From positions 45,423,083 through 45,487,082 of the forward strand of contig OV277857.1 in NCBI GenBank assembly GCA_922989275.2: DNA of 64,000 nucleotides. Reading direction: 5' to 3'. How positions within the stretch are numbered: position 1 is the first letter of the stretch; each line of letters begins with the position of its first letter. Positions 22,890 to 34,649 of the stretch are shown here, piece by piece. The notes under the pieces were generated by a model, which had not been told where the DNA came from, made no database searches, and was given only the letters and a program-made list of their open reading frames with translations. Source of the DNA: Gari tellinella (lineage: Eukaryota > Mollusca > Bivalvia > Cardiida > Psammobiidae). The translations under genes and the position numbers were made by a program.

Positions 22890-23752
22890 CCGGCACACAC
22901 CAGTCATGTTTTGCAACCATTAGACATTGGTTGTTTTGGACCCTTTGAAAGGATTTACAATAAAGTAAGTCATAAGCTCATGAGAGGCCATTGTGGCCAG
23001 AGCATTACACGCTACAACATCTGTGCTCTTGGCAGTTCTGCCTATGCTAAGGCATTATCGCCAGATAATTTACAGTCACCATTTCGGCGGGCTGGCATTA
23101 TATCCCTACAATCCTGATGCTGTGGATCCTTGTAACTTCAAGCCTTCAGAGGCACTGCAACAGCAAGAACCGTCTGCCACACCAGAAGGTCAGTCCTGTG
23201 AAGAACCCTTGCCAGAGCCTGGATTTTTTGCCACCAAGGAAGCCGTTGTAACTGCCAAGAAGCATCGACCAAGAAAAGGCGTTGCCTCAGCAGAGTTGTT
23301 AGTGGAAAAGCAATAACTGAACTAGCAGTTGTAGAAAAAATTAAACAACATGAAGCTAACCAGGTTAACAAACCAACTAAAAAACAGAAATAAAAAACAA
23401 CCAATCCCCAACCAGGACCTTCTGGGGTTAAAACCAAACCAAGCCGAGCACTTCCGGCTGTGGTTACTTCCTCTGAAAATGAAGAGGAAGACAACCTATG
23501 TTGTGTCTGTAAAATGTTTACACCTTAACAAGTGCGAAGAACCACATCGCTCATCTTTACTAAGTGGGTACAGTGTTCAAAATGTGATCACTGGGTCCAC
23601 TTAGTCTTTTGCACAGAAGTCAGGATAGTTAGAAGCGGTGATGTGTTTCTTTGTCCCCATTGTATGAATGAAGAGTAGAGAAAAAAAAATGTTTAAAACA
23701 TATGTGTTTATAGTAACATTTTTTCATTCCTGCAATTATATTAAACCATTTT

Positions 23753-25297
23753 TATACGCCCGTCTTCAGACGGGACGTATTATGTCGTGGCGCTGTCCGT
23801 CCGTCTGTCTGTCTGTCCGCACGCACGAAAGGTCCTTTGTTGGGTAGGGAGAACAATAGATTCCATTCATTCCGTGATTGCCCTATTGTTATTGTTGTTT
23901 TTTGTTGTTGCTATTGGGTACTTTTAAACAAAAGAAAAACCCAACAAGTGCCCAAATGTAAGGACGTCCGTCCGTCTGTCCGTGCAGCTAACTTAGAGTA
24001 AGGGGCCATTTTAGTGGACTGTGAACAAATATAGGGCTATTGGCAGTTAAAGGGCCATGGCCCCTTAACTGTTTCTAAAAATTGCAAAAATAGTATCAGG
24101 GGGCCTCAAGGGAGGTAAAAAATAAGTTTTCAAATTAAGGCCCTTTACCACAAATGTCCATAATCTGTCCATATGTAGGGGGTGACTTTAAAGGGCCATT
24201 TTAGTTGCTAGGATAATATCAATGGGCCACTTGTGGCCCTTTAACTTGAACAATTGGCCCTTTAAATGTGGCCCCTAAGCACGCTGGCCCTCAGACCGAA
24301 GTTAGTAGACCGTCTGTCTGTCCGTCCGTTAACTTTTTCATGTCCGCTCTCTAACTCAAACAAATTAAGTCCAATCCTTTTGAAACTTGGTCAGAACGTG
24401 TATTGCATTTTTTATTTCTTGGTCAAGTTCGATAACCAGCAAGATCGACTCAGACATTCAAGAGTTATGCCCCTTTTTCGTCAAAAAACGGGCATTTTAG
24501 TTTGTCCGCTCTCTAACTCAAACACATTTATTTTAATCCTTTTGAAACTTTATCAACATGTATGACCATAATATCTCAGTCAAGTTCGATAACCAGCAGG
24601 ATTGCCCAAAACAATTAAGAGTTATGTACCTTTATTCGTAAAAAACGGGCATATTTTAGTTTGTCTGCGCCCTTAATCAAACACATTTATTTCAATCCTT
24701 TTGAAACTTGGTCAGCATGTGTATGACTATAATGTCTCGGTTATGTTCCATAACCAGCTAGATTGCCACAGACAGTCAAGAGTTATGCCCTTTTTTCATC
24801 TAAAACAGGCATTTTTTAGTTTGTCTGCTCTCTAACTCAAACAAATTTATTCCAATCCATTTGAAACCTAGTCAGCATGTGTATTACCATACTGTCTCTG
24901 TTATGTTCTATAACCAGCAAGATTGCCTTAGACATTCAAGAGTTATGCCCCTTATTTTGTCAAAAACGGGCATTTCTTAGTTTGTCTGCTCTCTTACTCA
25001 AAGAAATTTATTCAAATCCTTTTGAAACTTGATCAGCATGTGTATTACCATAATGCCTGGGTCAAGTTTGATAACCAGCAATATTGCCCCTGACATTCAA
25101 GAGTTATGCCCCTTTTATCGTCAAAAACGGGCATTTTTTTGTTTGTCTGCTCTCTTTCTCAAACAAATTTATTCCAATCCTTTTGAAACTTGGACAGCAT
25201 ATGACCCCTAACTTTCAGGGTTCTTTCCCTTTTGTCAACTTTACCTTGATAGGGTTTTAGTATGACTACATTCTACGATTGATTTGACGGGCGTATA
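23753..25297. mobile_element. Element with ATACGCCCGTC ends and ~160-bp tandem units
   Basis: TATACGCCCGTC at about 23755 faces GACGGGCGTATA at about 25287, giving matching inverted ends about 1.54 kb apart. Inside, from about 24330, a ~160-bp unit is repeated about six times. Recognisable phrases are TGTCCGCTCTCTAACTCAAA, 'ccttttgaaacttggtca', 'ttcgataaccagca' and 'aagagttatgccccttttt'. Units start near 24345, 24507, 24662, 24825, 24987 and 25145. It encodes no protein. The same unit type, without the ends, is at 35200-36010. Confidence 0.75.
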
Positions 25298-25664
25298 ATG
25301 TGCCCGGCTTGCGGTGTTCTTGTATAAATCATGGCAAATATATAACAAATTAACAAACAAAACATTAGAAGCCTCCCCAATATGAAATATAGTGTATACA
25401 GTACATAGGGCAGTAAGGATTTATATATAACTCTAAAAATAACTCCAATAAAGGTCAGCCAATCAGAGTCGTCGAAAATGGTTAGTCCCAACAAATATGA
25501 CTGCGTCCACGGTAGTGTCAATACAGTGATGCTTTGAACAACTGGGGCATTTAAACTTGTAAGTTATATGGTTTTAATCATTAACTTTGCATATTTAACT
25601 ACATACATAGTTTTAATTGCATTCATTTTAGAGCTGTTAAAAAAATACGGCGAGTTTATCGCTT

Positions 25665-25787
25665 AATGGCGTCGAAACTGGTAACACTAGGATATATGAG
25701 GTATGGAATAGTACCTAAGCCCTATCTTGGCACCGGGACTAGCACCACCTCCCACGACGGCGCCAGCAGCGCAACATCTCGGGTGTA
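25665..25787 (+). other. 40-codon open frame, function unknown
   Basis: ATG at 25665 opens a frame starting MASKLVTLGYMRYG and ending TAA at 25785-25787. The area is GC-richer than its neighbours and lies about 130 bases before the candidate first exon at 25919. It could be a small upstream frame, a 5' UTR segment or chance. I recognise no motif. Confidence 0.2.
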
Positions 25788-25918
25788 ACATTAAATATAC
25801 TGCATCGTGATTTTCACCCCGACCTTTCGTAAAGAAAATTTCGCGCGCTTGAATAATTCAAAATACATTTTGATAAACTTTCAACTAGCTTTAACTTAAA
25901 GTTTAAGTGATACCAAAA

Positions 25919-25951
25919 ATGTCCAAGTACTGGCCAAAGCTGGAAAAACTG
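25919..25951 (+). CDS. Candidate first coding exon of an unidentified gene
   Basis: ATG with an A-rich upstream context (CCAAAAATG) opens eleven codons, MSKYWPKLEKL, ending exactly at a GTAATT donor in phase 0. In phase it joins the next candidate exon at 26819. Evidence is limited to start context, splice sites and phase. The protein is not recognised. Confidence 0.4.
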
Positions 25952-26039
25952 GTAATTAAATAAGTACCTTTTATTTTACTTTTACAGTATATATAAATAT
26001 TTTCAGAATACGTATATTTAACAACCAAACCAGATAATA

Positions 26040-26770
26040 CACTAATCTGAGCCTTGATATCTATGTAACTGGTCTCAAATATACTATCAACGGATAAGGT
26101 AGGATTATTATGACTATCACCGGAAAAGGTTTGAATATAAACTAACTTTAATTAAGCTGAACTCACTGGTCAGAATATTGCTATCACCGGACCAAATCTA
26201 ACCACAACTGAACCAGATAATACTCTCACCAGCCTTGATATCCATGTAACTCAGGTCTCAATTATACTATCACCGGATAAGATATGATTATTATGACTAT
26301 CAACGGACAAGGTTTGAATATAAACAAACTTTAAGTCGAAATAACCGGTCAGAATATTGCTATCACCGGACCAATTATAACCACAACTGAACCAGATAAC
26401 ACTCTCACCAGCCTTGATATCTATGTAACTGGTCTCAATTATACTATCACCGGATAAGAAAGGTTTATTATGACTATTTACGGACAAGGTTTGAATATAA
26501 ACAAACTTTAAGTCGAAATCACCGGTCAGAATATTGCTATCACCGGACCAAATATAACCACATATGAACCAGATAATACTCTCACCAGCCTTGATATCTA
26601 TGTAACTGGTCTCAATTATACTATCACCGGATAAGACAGGATATTTATGACTATCACCGGACAAGGTTTGAATATAAACACACTTTAAGTTGAAATCACT
26701 GGTCAGAATATTGCTATCACCGGACCAAATGTAACCACAATTGAACCAGATAACACTCTCACCAGCACAA
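26040..26770. repeat. ~179-bp minisatellite, about four units
   Basis: The block GCCTTGATATCTATGTAACT occurs (with variants) at 26051, 26232, 26411 and 26588, spacing 181, 179 and 177. Each unit also has 'ctatcaccggataag' and 'ggtcagaatattgctatcac'. On the minus strand 26251-26664 stays open for 137 codons with repeated SGDSIIETSYIDIKAGES. Unequal spacing breaks the frame elsewhere, so I call it non-coding. It would lie in the first intron of the candidate gene starting at 25919. Confidence 0.85.
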
Positions 26771-26818
26771 ACATTTGATATTGTTTAATTTAAGGTAACT
26801 GATTGGGTTTCCACAGAG

Positions 26819-26891
26819 TCCCCCACCATCATCGTGATGTATCTTCCTGGTGCCACAAAGAGAGATCCATTCCCTCAAATCAAATATATTG
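26819..26891 (+). CDS. Candidate second coding exon
   Basis: An AG at 26817-26818 precedes an open stretch SPTIIVMYLPGATKRDPFP, ending at a GTAATC donor in phase 1. It joins in frame to the exon at 25919-25951, and its phase fits the candidate exon at 30489. A competing AG two bases earlier would put a stop in frame from exon 1. The sequence looks protein-like but I do not recognise it. Confidence 0.45.
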
Positions 26892-27763
26892 GTAATCATT
26901 TTGTTATGTTTTGTAATTGTTAACGCATTACTCCACCCCAGAGACCATTTCATTGGTATGGGGCTCATAATTAATTGGCATAAGGAATATTTTTTATGCC
27001 TCCGGCATCGACAGATACGAAGGCATTATTAGTTATACATTTTCTTCACAGTGTACATGAGGATTTATTCCCGGCTGAGGTAAATCATGTTGCCCGAGCC
27101 GTTAGGCGAGGGTTACATGATTTTATTATACTGCACAGTTTTCACTGTTTAAACGAAATATTTAGGAATTTGTCGTGTACAGCGCTCGTAATAAATTCAA
27201 ACAAAATCGCGCCAAAACAGATAACTTTGAGCGTAATGACGTCATGTTTCTGACGTTGTTATTAATTAGAAAAATGTGCATACTCGTATTATTCCATGTA
27301 AATCTTTCCCAGAAATAATGCGACTGTTAAAAGATCCAAACACCGATTGGTTCTTAGCCGAAATGGACCAAAAACGGAGGATGCACGATTGAATGCACTC
27401 AGTCCTTTCTAGCAATCGGCCATCTTATATTATCCTGTCACGTGCCTTTTTTCCTGACGGATAAAGGGGTGACAGATAAACTTTGCTTTATTATGCTAAG
27501 TGGTCACATGACCGATGTTATTATGTCAAAAAGTCACATGACCTGTAGCCGGAACTATTTTTTCCACCAAGATGCTTATTTTTCCCGCTGTAAGGAAAGG
27601 TATTCTAATACTCTTTCAACTATTCGATGCAATCAAAGCGTTATAGAGTACGCGCCACCAGTCGCTTGCTGGCTGTTATGATACTTCTATAATTGTCCAT
27701 CGTTTAGATTTCTTGAGTGAAAAACACTAGATTTTTAAAGGTTCTTTTCAACGTAACTAGGAT

Positions 27764-27792
27764 GTGACGTCACTGACGTCATCTATATAATA
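27764..27792 (+). promoter_or_regulatory. Two CRE-like sites beside a TATA-like box
   Basis: GTGACGTCAC (27764-27773) abuts TGACGTCA (27774-27781), and CTATATAATA begins at 27783. Two adjacent CRE palindromes followed by a TATA-like box resemble a compact pol II promoter. No coding region was found just downstream. A foldback repeat starts at 27909, so the sites may belong to a repeat, as with the CRE/TATA repeat at 13.4-14 kb. Confidence 0.45.
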
Positions 27793-27908
27793 GCGCGCTT
27801 TCCTAGAGAAACATAGTTCTTTAGTGAGAATCTTATCTAGACTAAAAATGATTCTAGCTTTAAAAAAAGGATTCTCTATTTACTTTACTATTGTGACAAG
27901 GATAAATA

Positions 27909-28050
27909 GAATATTTGGTGACTAGCTTTGAATGAGACATGTTATCTGGCTCGGCTTCTGAAAATATCAGGTTCGCCTGCGGCTCACCTGATATATTCAT
28001 CCGCCTTGCCAGATTACATGTCTTATTCAAAGCTAGTCACCAAATATTCT
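27909..28050. repeat. Foldback element, ~45-bp arms
   Basis: The left arm GAATATTTGGTGACTAGCTT (from 27909) continues through 'tgaatgagacatgttatctg'. The right arm is its complement, ending CACCAAATATTC at 28049. The loop is about 50 bases and itself holds a smaller inverted repeat (ATATCAGGTTCGCC / GGCTCACCTGATAT). There is no protein. It could form a strong RNA hairpin if transcribed. Confidence 0.85.
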
Positions 28051-28599
28051 CTTTTTCTGCAAAGCAAGACTCAGGGACGTGTCAGCCAATGAAAACAGCT
28101 GCATTTGTATGTACCCTGTCAGCTCACAGGGTACATGGGATTATGTCTAGGGCTCGTTGACCAATGAAATGTAAGGAATTTACTTTGCAGTATAATAAAT
28201 AGTTATCGCCCTGTGTGTGCGTCCGTTACAAGGATAAGTAGATTTTACCGTTTTGTCTTCGCATCAACATCAACACCGCTTACCCAAATGCTTGGATACT
28301 TGTACAGTTGTTGCCCGATCCATCAACATCACTAAACTTTGATTTTGACCATGACCTAATTTGGACTTAGAATATTTTAAATACTGTAGGCTATTTCTTT
28401 GTTAACTAGATTTTACTGTTTCGTCTAGCATCAACACAACTGACTACAATGCTTTGATACTAAATATACCGTTGTTGCCTTTGAACATTACCTATCCACC
28501 AATTATCACCAAACTTTGGCCCCAGAGACCTTCCTACTTTGCCGTAGTTCTGGGGCTTAATTGTCATAGGGAATCTTTTCTGTTTATTAGACCGAGATT

Positions 28600-28798
28600 A
28601 TTCCCTCTGGCAACAACTAAAAGGACGGCAGGTCGGTGGTTTTGATCCCATACCCTGCTTTGCAGCGTTTGAGATTAGCCGAAATCATCTTCCTGAACTC
28701 ATTATCATCTCATCGCATCATCCCTCATTAATCATCGGCGCTATATGACCTATTTTGTGTCGCAGTGCCGTAAAACCCAACTCATCCATCCATCCAAA
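28600..28798 (+). mobile_element. Probable SINE 3' portion
   Basis: A B-box-like 'ggtggttttgatccc' (28633-28647) is followed by a body containing CATCGGCGCTATATGACC and 'gccgtaaaacccaactc', ending in a CATC-type simple tail (28786-28797). Such a conserved end plus simple tail is typical of mollusc-type SINEs. The A-box side is degenerate, so this is a truncated or old copy. Confidence 0.5.
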
Positions 28799-29339
28799 CT
28801 TTGGTTTTGACCTTAACCTTGACCTAATTTGAACTTAGAAATCAAATGGGCTCTTTCTTGTTTATCTAGATTTTACCGTTGTGTCTAGCATCTACACTGT
28901 TTACTACAATGCTTCGATACTTATAGAAGTATTGCCTTGGATCATTACTAAAATCATCATCATGAAAACATCATCATTTCATCTAATCATTTTTCATGTA
29001 AGATAAGTTGAAGATTACATTTTGGCTCACAATTAAAATGTGACTAACTCTCATGTTAGCAAGAAGTATCTGTAGATCTGTTTTTTACCTAATAAATAAA
29101 ACCTTTGTTAAAAATGTGCAACATCCGAGTAAACCTGTGGTTTCATAAAAACTTGACATTAATGTTACTGTAAATACTAAATTTAATTGTTTATTAAACA
29201 CTGTTCTCTCTATATACAACCACATGTAACTCTTCATGCCTAATTAATATTAATATTTCATTAGTGAGGTACATTATACTTCTAAGGCATCTTTTTAATT
29301 TTCTGAGTATAATGCTCTGACTTTTTTGTTTAACAGGAT

Positions 29340-29411
29340 CTCCTCAGACTGCAACATTTCTAAAAAATGAACTGGTGAGGAAGGCATTTGTGGAAACTGG
29401 CACTTAGACAG
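29340..29411 (+). other. Possible alternative exon or relic
   Basis: After an AG (29336-29337) the sequence is open as SPQTATFLKNELVRKAFVE up to a TAG near 29409-29411. Its phase would also fit the end of the exon at 26819-26891. It could be an alternative terminal exon or a chance frame. Confidence 0.25.
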
Positions 29412-29479
29412 GATGAATGTGGTAATTTCTTTCTCTTGGCTGTATCTTGATGAGATTGTATCATTGTCATGTCCTTGAT

Positions 29480-30150
29480 GTAATGTAGGTCATATATTTA
29501 TAAAGGTCATACAGTAGGTTAAGGGGTCAAATTCTAGACAAGGGCCACCATGACCCTAAATCTCTCACCTGGTACACCATGTAACAATTGACCTATAGTG
29601 ACCTAGACGTTAGAGTGTTAACAAGATTGTGCTATGATTTGACCTAGTGACCTAGCTTTTGACCTGACACAATCCACATTTAATTTGTACCTAGATTTGA
29701 TGTAGTCAAACATTCTGACATTTAAATTTCCTTCAGATATAATGAGATTTGATGCCTCAAGAGGGTTTACACCTTTTTTCTTTGAATTGACCTAGCGACC
29801 TAGTTTTTCACAGGACATGACCCATATTTGAACTTGATTTATAAAAATATATTAAACATTTGGCATAAAAATCCATGATTTCTATGATGTGACCTAGTTT
29901 TTGACCGCACATGACCTACATTTAAACTTCTCATAAAAATACATGACCCAAACAGTTTGACTAATTTTATGAAGATCGGATGAGATCTGAAGCCTGGAGA
30001 GTGTTTAACAAGGTTTAACTATGATTCGACCTAGTTTTTGGACCAACATGACTTATATTAAAATATCAACTGGGCAAACATTTTTATTAAGTTGTATTAA
30101 AATCCTATTAGATTTGTAGCCTCTAGAGTGTTTCACAAGATTTTTCTATG
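29480..30150. repeat. Diverged tandem repeat with 'gacctagtgacctag' blocks
   Basis: Variants of 'tgacctagtgacctagtttt' and 'gacctagtttttgacc' occur near 29640, 29790, 29890 and 30025, and 'gagtgttaacaag' near 29615 and 30000. The units are old and irregular. Similar text occurs singly near 9610 and 6775. Non-coding. Confidence 0.6.
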
Positions 30151-30488
30151 ATTATTAGATTGTGTTTAAAATGTGCAACTACCCTGTCCAACAAATGACA
30201 CGATAATATGACATTGTGTGCATGTGACATCACATATCTGATCTCACATCTTTTATACCAGTGTGTTACAAATTGGTTTAATTAATTTCCAGATAGAAAT
30301 TCTTTTGGCAATGAATCATGATTATTATCTCTTTTGTAGTTGTAAAAAAACTTCTCTTGTCCAATATTTACTGAAGACTATATATTTATAAATATTCCTG
30401 ATGTAGTTTAATGATTTAAAAATTAGCTATAGAATTGTTCAGGAAATATTTTCCATTGATGCAAGAATACTTTTCATTTTGCTTACAG

Positions 30489-30572
30489 ATATGCCTTCCA
30501 TATCCCCAAACGCTCCACTGTTCAACATGGACAATAAGAGAGCCCTCATAAGTCAAATTGTAAAGAACTATG
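30489..30572 (+). CDS. Candidate internal exon of an unidentified gene
   Basis: TTACAG precedes an open stretch MPSISPNAPLFNMDNKRALI and on to KNY, ending at a perfect GTGAGT donor. The entry phase matches the end of the exon at 26819-26891. Both splice sites and the phase agree. The next exon was not identified with confidence. It may belong to the gene that contains the Ulp1-like exons at 37.5-38.5 kb on the same strand. Confidence 0.45.
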
Positions 30573-33500
30573 GTGAGTTTACATATAACTTTCAGATTTA
30601 TACTTCTTGTTAATTACAGATGTAAATGATGTATATGCTCACAAATTATTTTATGTGGCAATATAGATGAGCTTCCCTCTGTGTTAAACATCTGGAACAG
30701 CATAGATTGGGTCCTTGAGATAGTAAGAAGCTGCAATTTTCAAATATTGTCAATAGTAACTGTTATAAACCATTTTTATCAGAGTTGAATCATCAAGTTT
30801 GACAGACATTTTACTGAGCATCAATTGTGCACCTTTGGTTTTCCAATTCGTTAAAATTCTTGAATAGTAGATTAATTGATAGCCAGCCCTTGATTTCATT
30901 TAACTTGTGTCACATTTAACTTATAATCTACTCTAAATGAATTTCTTGTGGCGAAGGTACAAAAAACATCATTCATTTAAGAAATGATATTGGTTTTTTT
31001 GGCGTTCAAGCGAAATAAATGACAGAAAGTTATCGGCAAATACCATGAAGCGGGTTATTTATGCATGCACGGTTTTGTGTTTGCTTAAAATCAGGAACAA
31101 CAGTTTTATTGTCATGAGGTCCTGAAAATCTGCAATTTAACTCCTTAATTTTTTGATTTGAGAGAAATAAAATTTACAGAAATTTTACGTAATCTAAAGA
31201 TCAGTATATTTGATTTCATTGTTTGATATTTTAGATGTGGAAGTAACTGTTATTCCAATTTTGCCATGAAAATTGCATGTATATTTGTATTCAAATGTTG
31301 TAGATAATCAAATTGTCAACTTTCTAATAATGGCATGAATCGTTTTCAGTCAAAGACAAAAGGATGTTATAAGGTAACTGTGTATCTGGTGACAGTATTT
31401 AACAATTTATCATGGTGATGGTAGTCTAACTTTCCTCTTTTCTTTTGCTTCTGCTGTTTTGACTCACATTACATTAAGCAAATTTACCAGAGCATGTCAT
31501 CATTTGGCCACTGTGTCTATATCTCAAAAGCCATTCACTTGCTGTATTTTAATCTACTTCATGTTCTCCTAAAAATCAATACTTTCTTAGTCCATATTCT
31601 CTCTAACTTCTTTCCTTATCTGTTGTCTCTCTAAACTTGACTCCTAAACACTACTCTCCAAAACTATGTCTTCCTCTCTTCTCCCTCTCTTCAATCTCCT
31701 TAATTCTGTTATACTGTACATTTACATCCATTCAAGCCACACCCATTCATAATCACTTTCAACAAATCACATCCTTAGTCACCGCTTTGTATTGTTTACC
31801 TTTATCACTATAAACATGACAGTGTCATCTTTAAGTGTCTTACCCTAGAGCTAATACGTATGCATGTATCCTGTCTTTAAAAGCTGATATCTCATCAGTT
31901 TAATAATCTTGAATTTATAACTAACATTAGTTGTGTAGACCAATTCATGATTATGAAAGCTCTTATATAATATGTTTAGTAACTCATTTCTATTAACATA
32001 ATACTTTATTCTCATGTTGTAGATATTTGTGAATGATGATGGCTTCTTTCACTTCTTAAATTAACTAATTATCAGAGCTGCAGATTAGCTTTTTTTTGGA
32101 AGTATTTACGAAAATAAAATAATTGAACTATAGCACAGCAAACATTACTTTATATATCCACCGAACAGCCATTCTTAGCATATATGAATACATCTAAGTC
32201 AGATAATTCTATAACGATATATCGAATGAACCTAAAAATTGATTCAGCTTCAGATCTTTTATAACATTTATGTGAAGTTTCATTAATATCCCTCAAAAAG
32301 TTTTCCGGAAAAACCCGAGACAAGCACAGAGTATACTCGGGATATGTTTGTTTGTAAAAAAATATCTAAGCAGTCTTAGTTACTTGGTCAACCTGCAAGT
32401 GTTCAGCTAATGTTAACCATAATATATGGACATACTGTATTACGTTTTTTAATTCTTTTGGGCAGTTTTAAAAGAAGTATGCGGAGGTTTAATGAAATTC
32501 AACAGTATGTCATATGCTTCCAACTGTTATTCCAATAGTCTATTGTACTGTTTATCTGCAATTGGCTCAAATTAATTGCCATTAAACCTGTTTTACAAGC
32601 GTGAAACTTGAAGCACACATGTTTTACTTCCATTTAGTATTTTGATAATCGATAATGTTGCACTATTATTTTCACAATAAGTACTATCCTTTTTGTAGCA
32701 ATTTATTCTCTTATGTACTAATTAATCATTATGCATTGTATATATAGTGTATATATTACTAGTGTAGTTGACATTCACAAGCTTTAAGGTGCATTTCACA
32801 TTTTGCTTTACTTTCAGTCTGCTTTAAGCTTTATCTCTTAGCATATAGCAAATATTAATTACTTATCATGGTGCATATTAATGACCGTATAAATTGTGAA
32901 GAAATAAATTAAAAATGGAAAAGGGTATATATTTATGGGATAATTTGTTAATCCTGAGGTAAGCGCTCATGTCATCAATCTAAACTTGCTGATGAACGCA
33001 ATAGAAAACTAAACCCATTATATATGAGATATAACATTGAGTTACTTAGCTTATATGCAGACCCCCCCCCCCCCCAAGAGCCTTTTAAAAAGTGTCCTCA
33101 TACGTCTGATATTGTTAGTTGGTTGGGGGTTACTGTTTTACCCCATGTCCATATTTCTATTTGTTCGACCATCCATCCCACATACAGTACATACTTTGTC
33201 CAGCAAAGTTCTCCTACAGTTTTCAATTTACAAAATAGATAGTGTATATCTATGTGTATTTCCACATTTTAACCAATAACCCCCAAAACTCACCTTTTTA
33301 TTCCTCAAACGTATTCCTTAACAGAAGAAAATAATTCAAAGTTATATACAGTAAAACCTCTCTATTATGACCACTAAAACGAAGGATAATTCACAGTATA
33401 AAAGAAAGTACGTTGATAGCTAAAATAAAGCAAGGTGACAGTGAAACATAAAGCTTTGAAAGTTGATTTCTGCTTCTACTGTCAGCTTATTTTAATGTTT

Positions 33501-34646
33501 TCTACATTCTAGTAACTAGTTACACTTAAAACAGGGTGAAGTAAAGCAGATTGCACCTTAAGGCCAATTCTGCTTTAGTTTCAACCTGCTTTAAGCTGTC
33601 AATACCCTAAAAACTATAAACAGGCTATGGGGTAATGGGTTTAAACTGGGTGGATTAATTTGGCATATAACGAATTGATTAAAATCATTACCGACACATA
33701 TTACATGTCAATTTTTAACACACATCTTCGTATAGGTCAGATACTGTAACTCTTTCATGTTGAAAGTGTCCTGTAACAAGGTTAAGACTGTTTCCTTTGG
33801 AGGTAAAAAATAAACCCACTTGCTCGAAGCTCGGGGTTAGTAGTGTCTGTATCAGGCAAGTGATAAAGGGTAGCTTTGTAAGTTTCGGGAAAATGGTCTG
33901 AACAACCTAAGGCGAGGACTGAAGGACAACCATGTTATTTTTATCCAAGTTAATGTTGCAATTACAGTAATGAAGACCAAAAATGTGCAAAGAGATTATT
34001 GGGGGTTGGAGGAAATGAAGCCTCCATTTTGGCCACAGGGAATTGTATTTCATAGCCCTAATACGTGCCGAAACAATAAAGGTAACTGTGATACTTTGAT
34101 ACTTATTGTATGACAATTAGACCTTCATTTTTGAGGCAATAATCAGCTGCCACCAATTTTAAAATGTTTAATAAAGAAATAAGTATTAAAATGGAGCATA
34201 CATTTGTCAACAGGCATAACAATTTTGTACGTGTTGCTCTATGTAAATGGTATTATTCTTGAATCTAAAGGTGGTTCACAGGTTTGCTTTTTTCCTGTCA
34301 AACCTCATATGAACCCTTCAGGTAATAAAAATGCCTTATAATGCCTCTAATATATTTTTCCAGTGAAGAAAACAGTTATGAATATGCATAGAGTTTCTCT
34401 GTAATTTCTTTACAGTGATCAAATGTTTTTTAAAATTTGTGTGTTTCATGTTCAAAAACCTTATCAATCTGTCAAAAGTCTCTGACATCCGTACAATTCT
34501 GTCTGAAAAGAAGGCAGTTTGTGGGCATTTATCACATTACTGAGACATTTCTTGATAATTTAAGAATATTTAGCCTGGTTAGATTAGTATTAGCTCTAAG
34601 GCGGGAAATATAGTAAGGGCCCAACCGAGAGGTGGGTGTCCTATAG
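30573..34646. other. Probable intron or intergenic DNA, no gene
   Basis: AT-rich with no convincing exon. A C-tract lies at 33061-33075. The start of a Tc1/mariner-type MITE end (ACAGTAAAACCTCTCTATTA) lies at 33350, and a foldback of the AAAGCAGAATG family lies at about 33530-33600. Confidence 0.5.
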
Positions 34647-34649
34647 TAA

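Larger units (their letters stand above)
18370..23678 (+). pseudogene. Tigger/pogo-type DDE transposase with C-terminal PHD-like finger, split by an insertion
   Basis: Exon 1 is 18370-18393 (MWKIRDAK, donor GTAAAA). Exon 2 starts at 18743 in phase and runs to the insertion at 19664. Its N-terminus has a Psq/HTH-type region (MEKVREYGTPIKTKAREYGL) and then IYNVDEKG, with the first catalytic Asp at 19259-19261. VLYDGHRSHVNLDLIDW has the second Asp at 19586-19588. After the insertion, from 22894, come HTSHVLQPLDIGCFGPF with the third Asp at 22923-22925. This is the usual DD(D) layout of the DDE_1 family. Near 23098 a one-base shift changes the frame to YPYNPDAVDP. A further frame (from about 23310 to the TAG at 23676-23678) has PGPSGVKTKP, CCVCK, WVQCSKCDHWVHL and FLCPHC, a Cys4-His-Cys3 PHD-like finger with internal TAA stops. 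Jerky/Tigger relatives use the HTH to bind transposon ends. The insertion, frameshifts and stops show it is dead. Confidence 0.92.

Noticed and set aside
23138..23494. A 118-codon minus frame
   Set aside because: It is antisense to the C-terminal part of the Tigger transposase.
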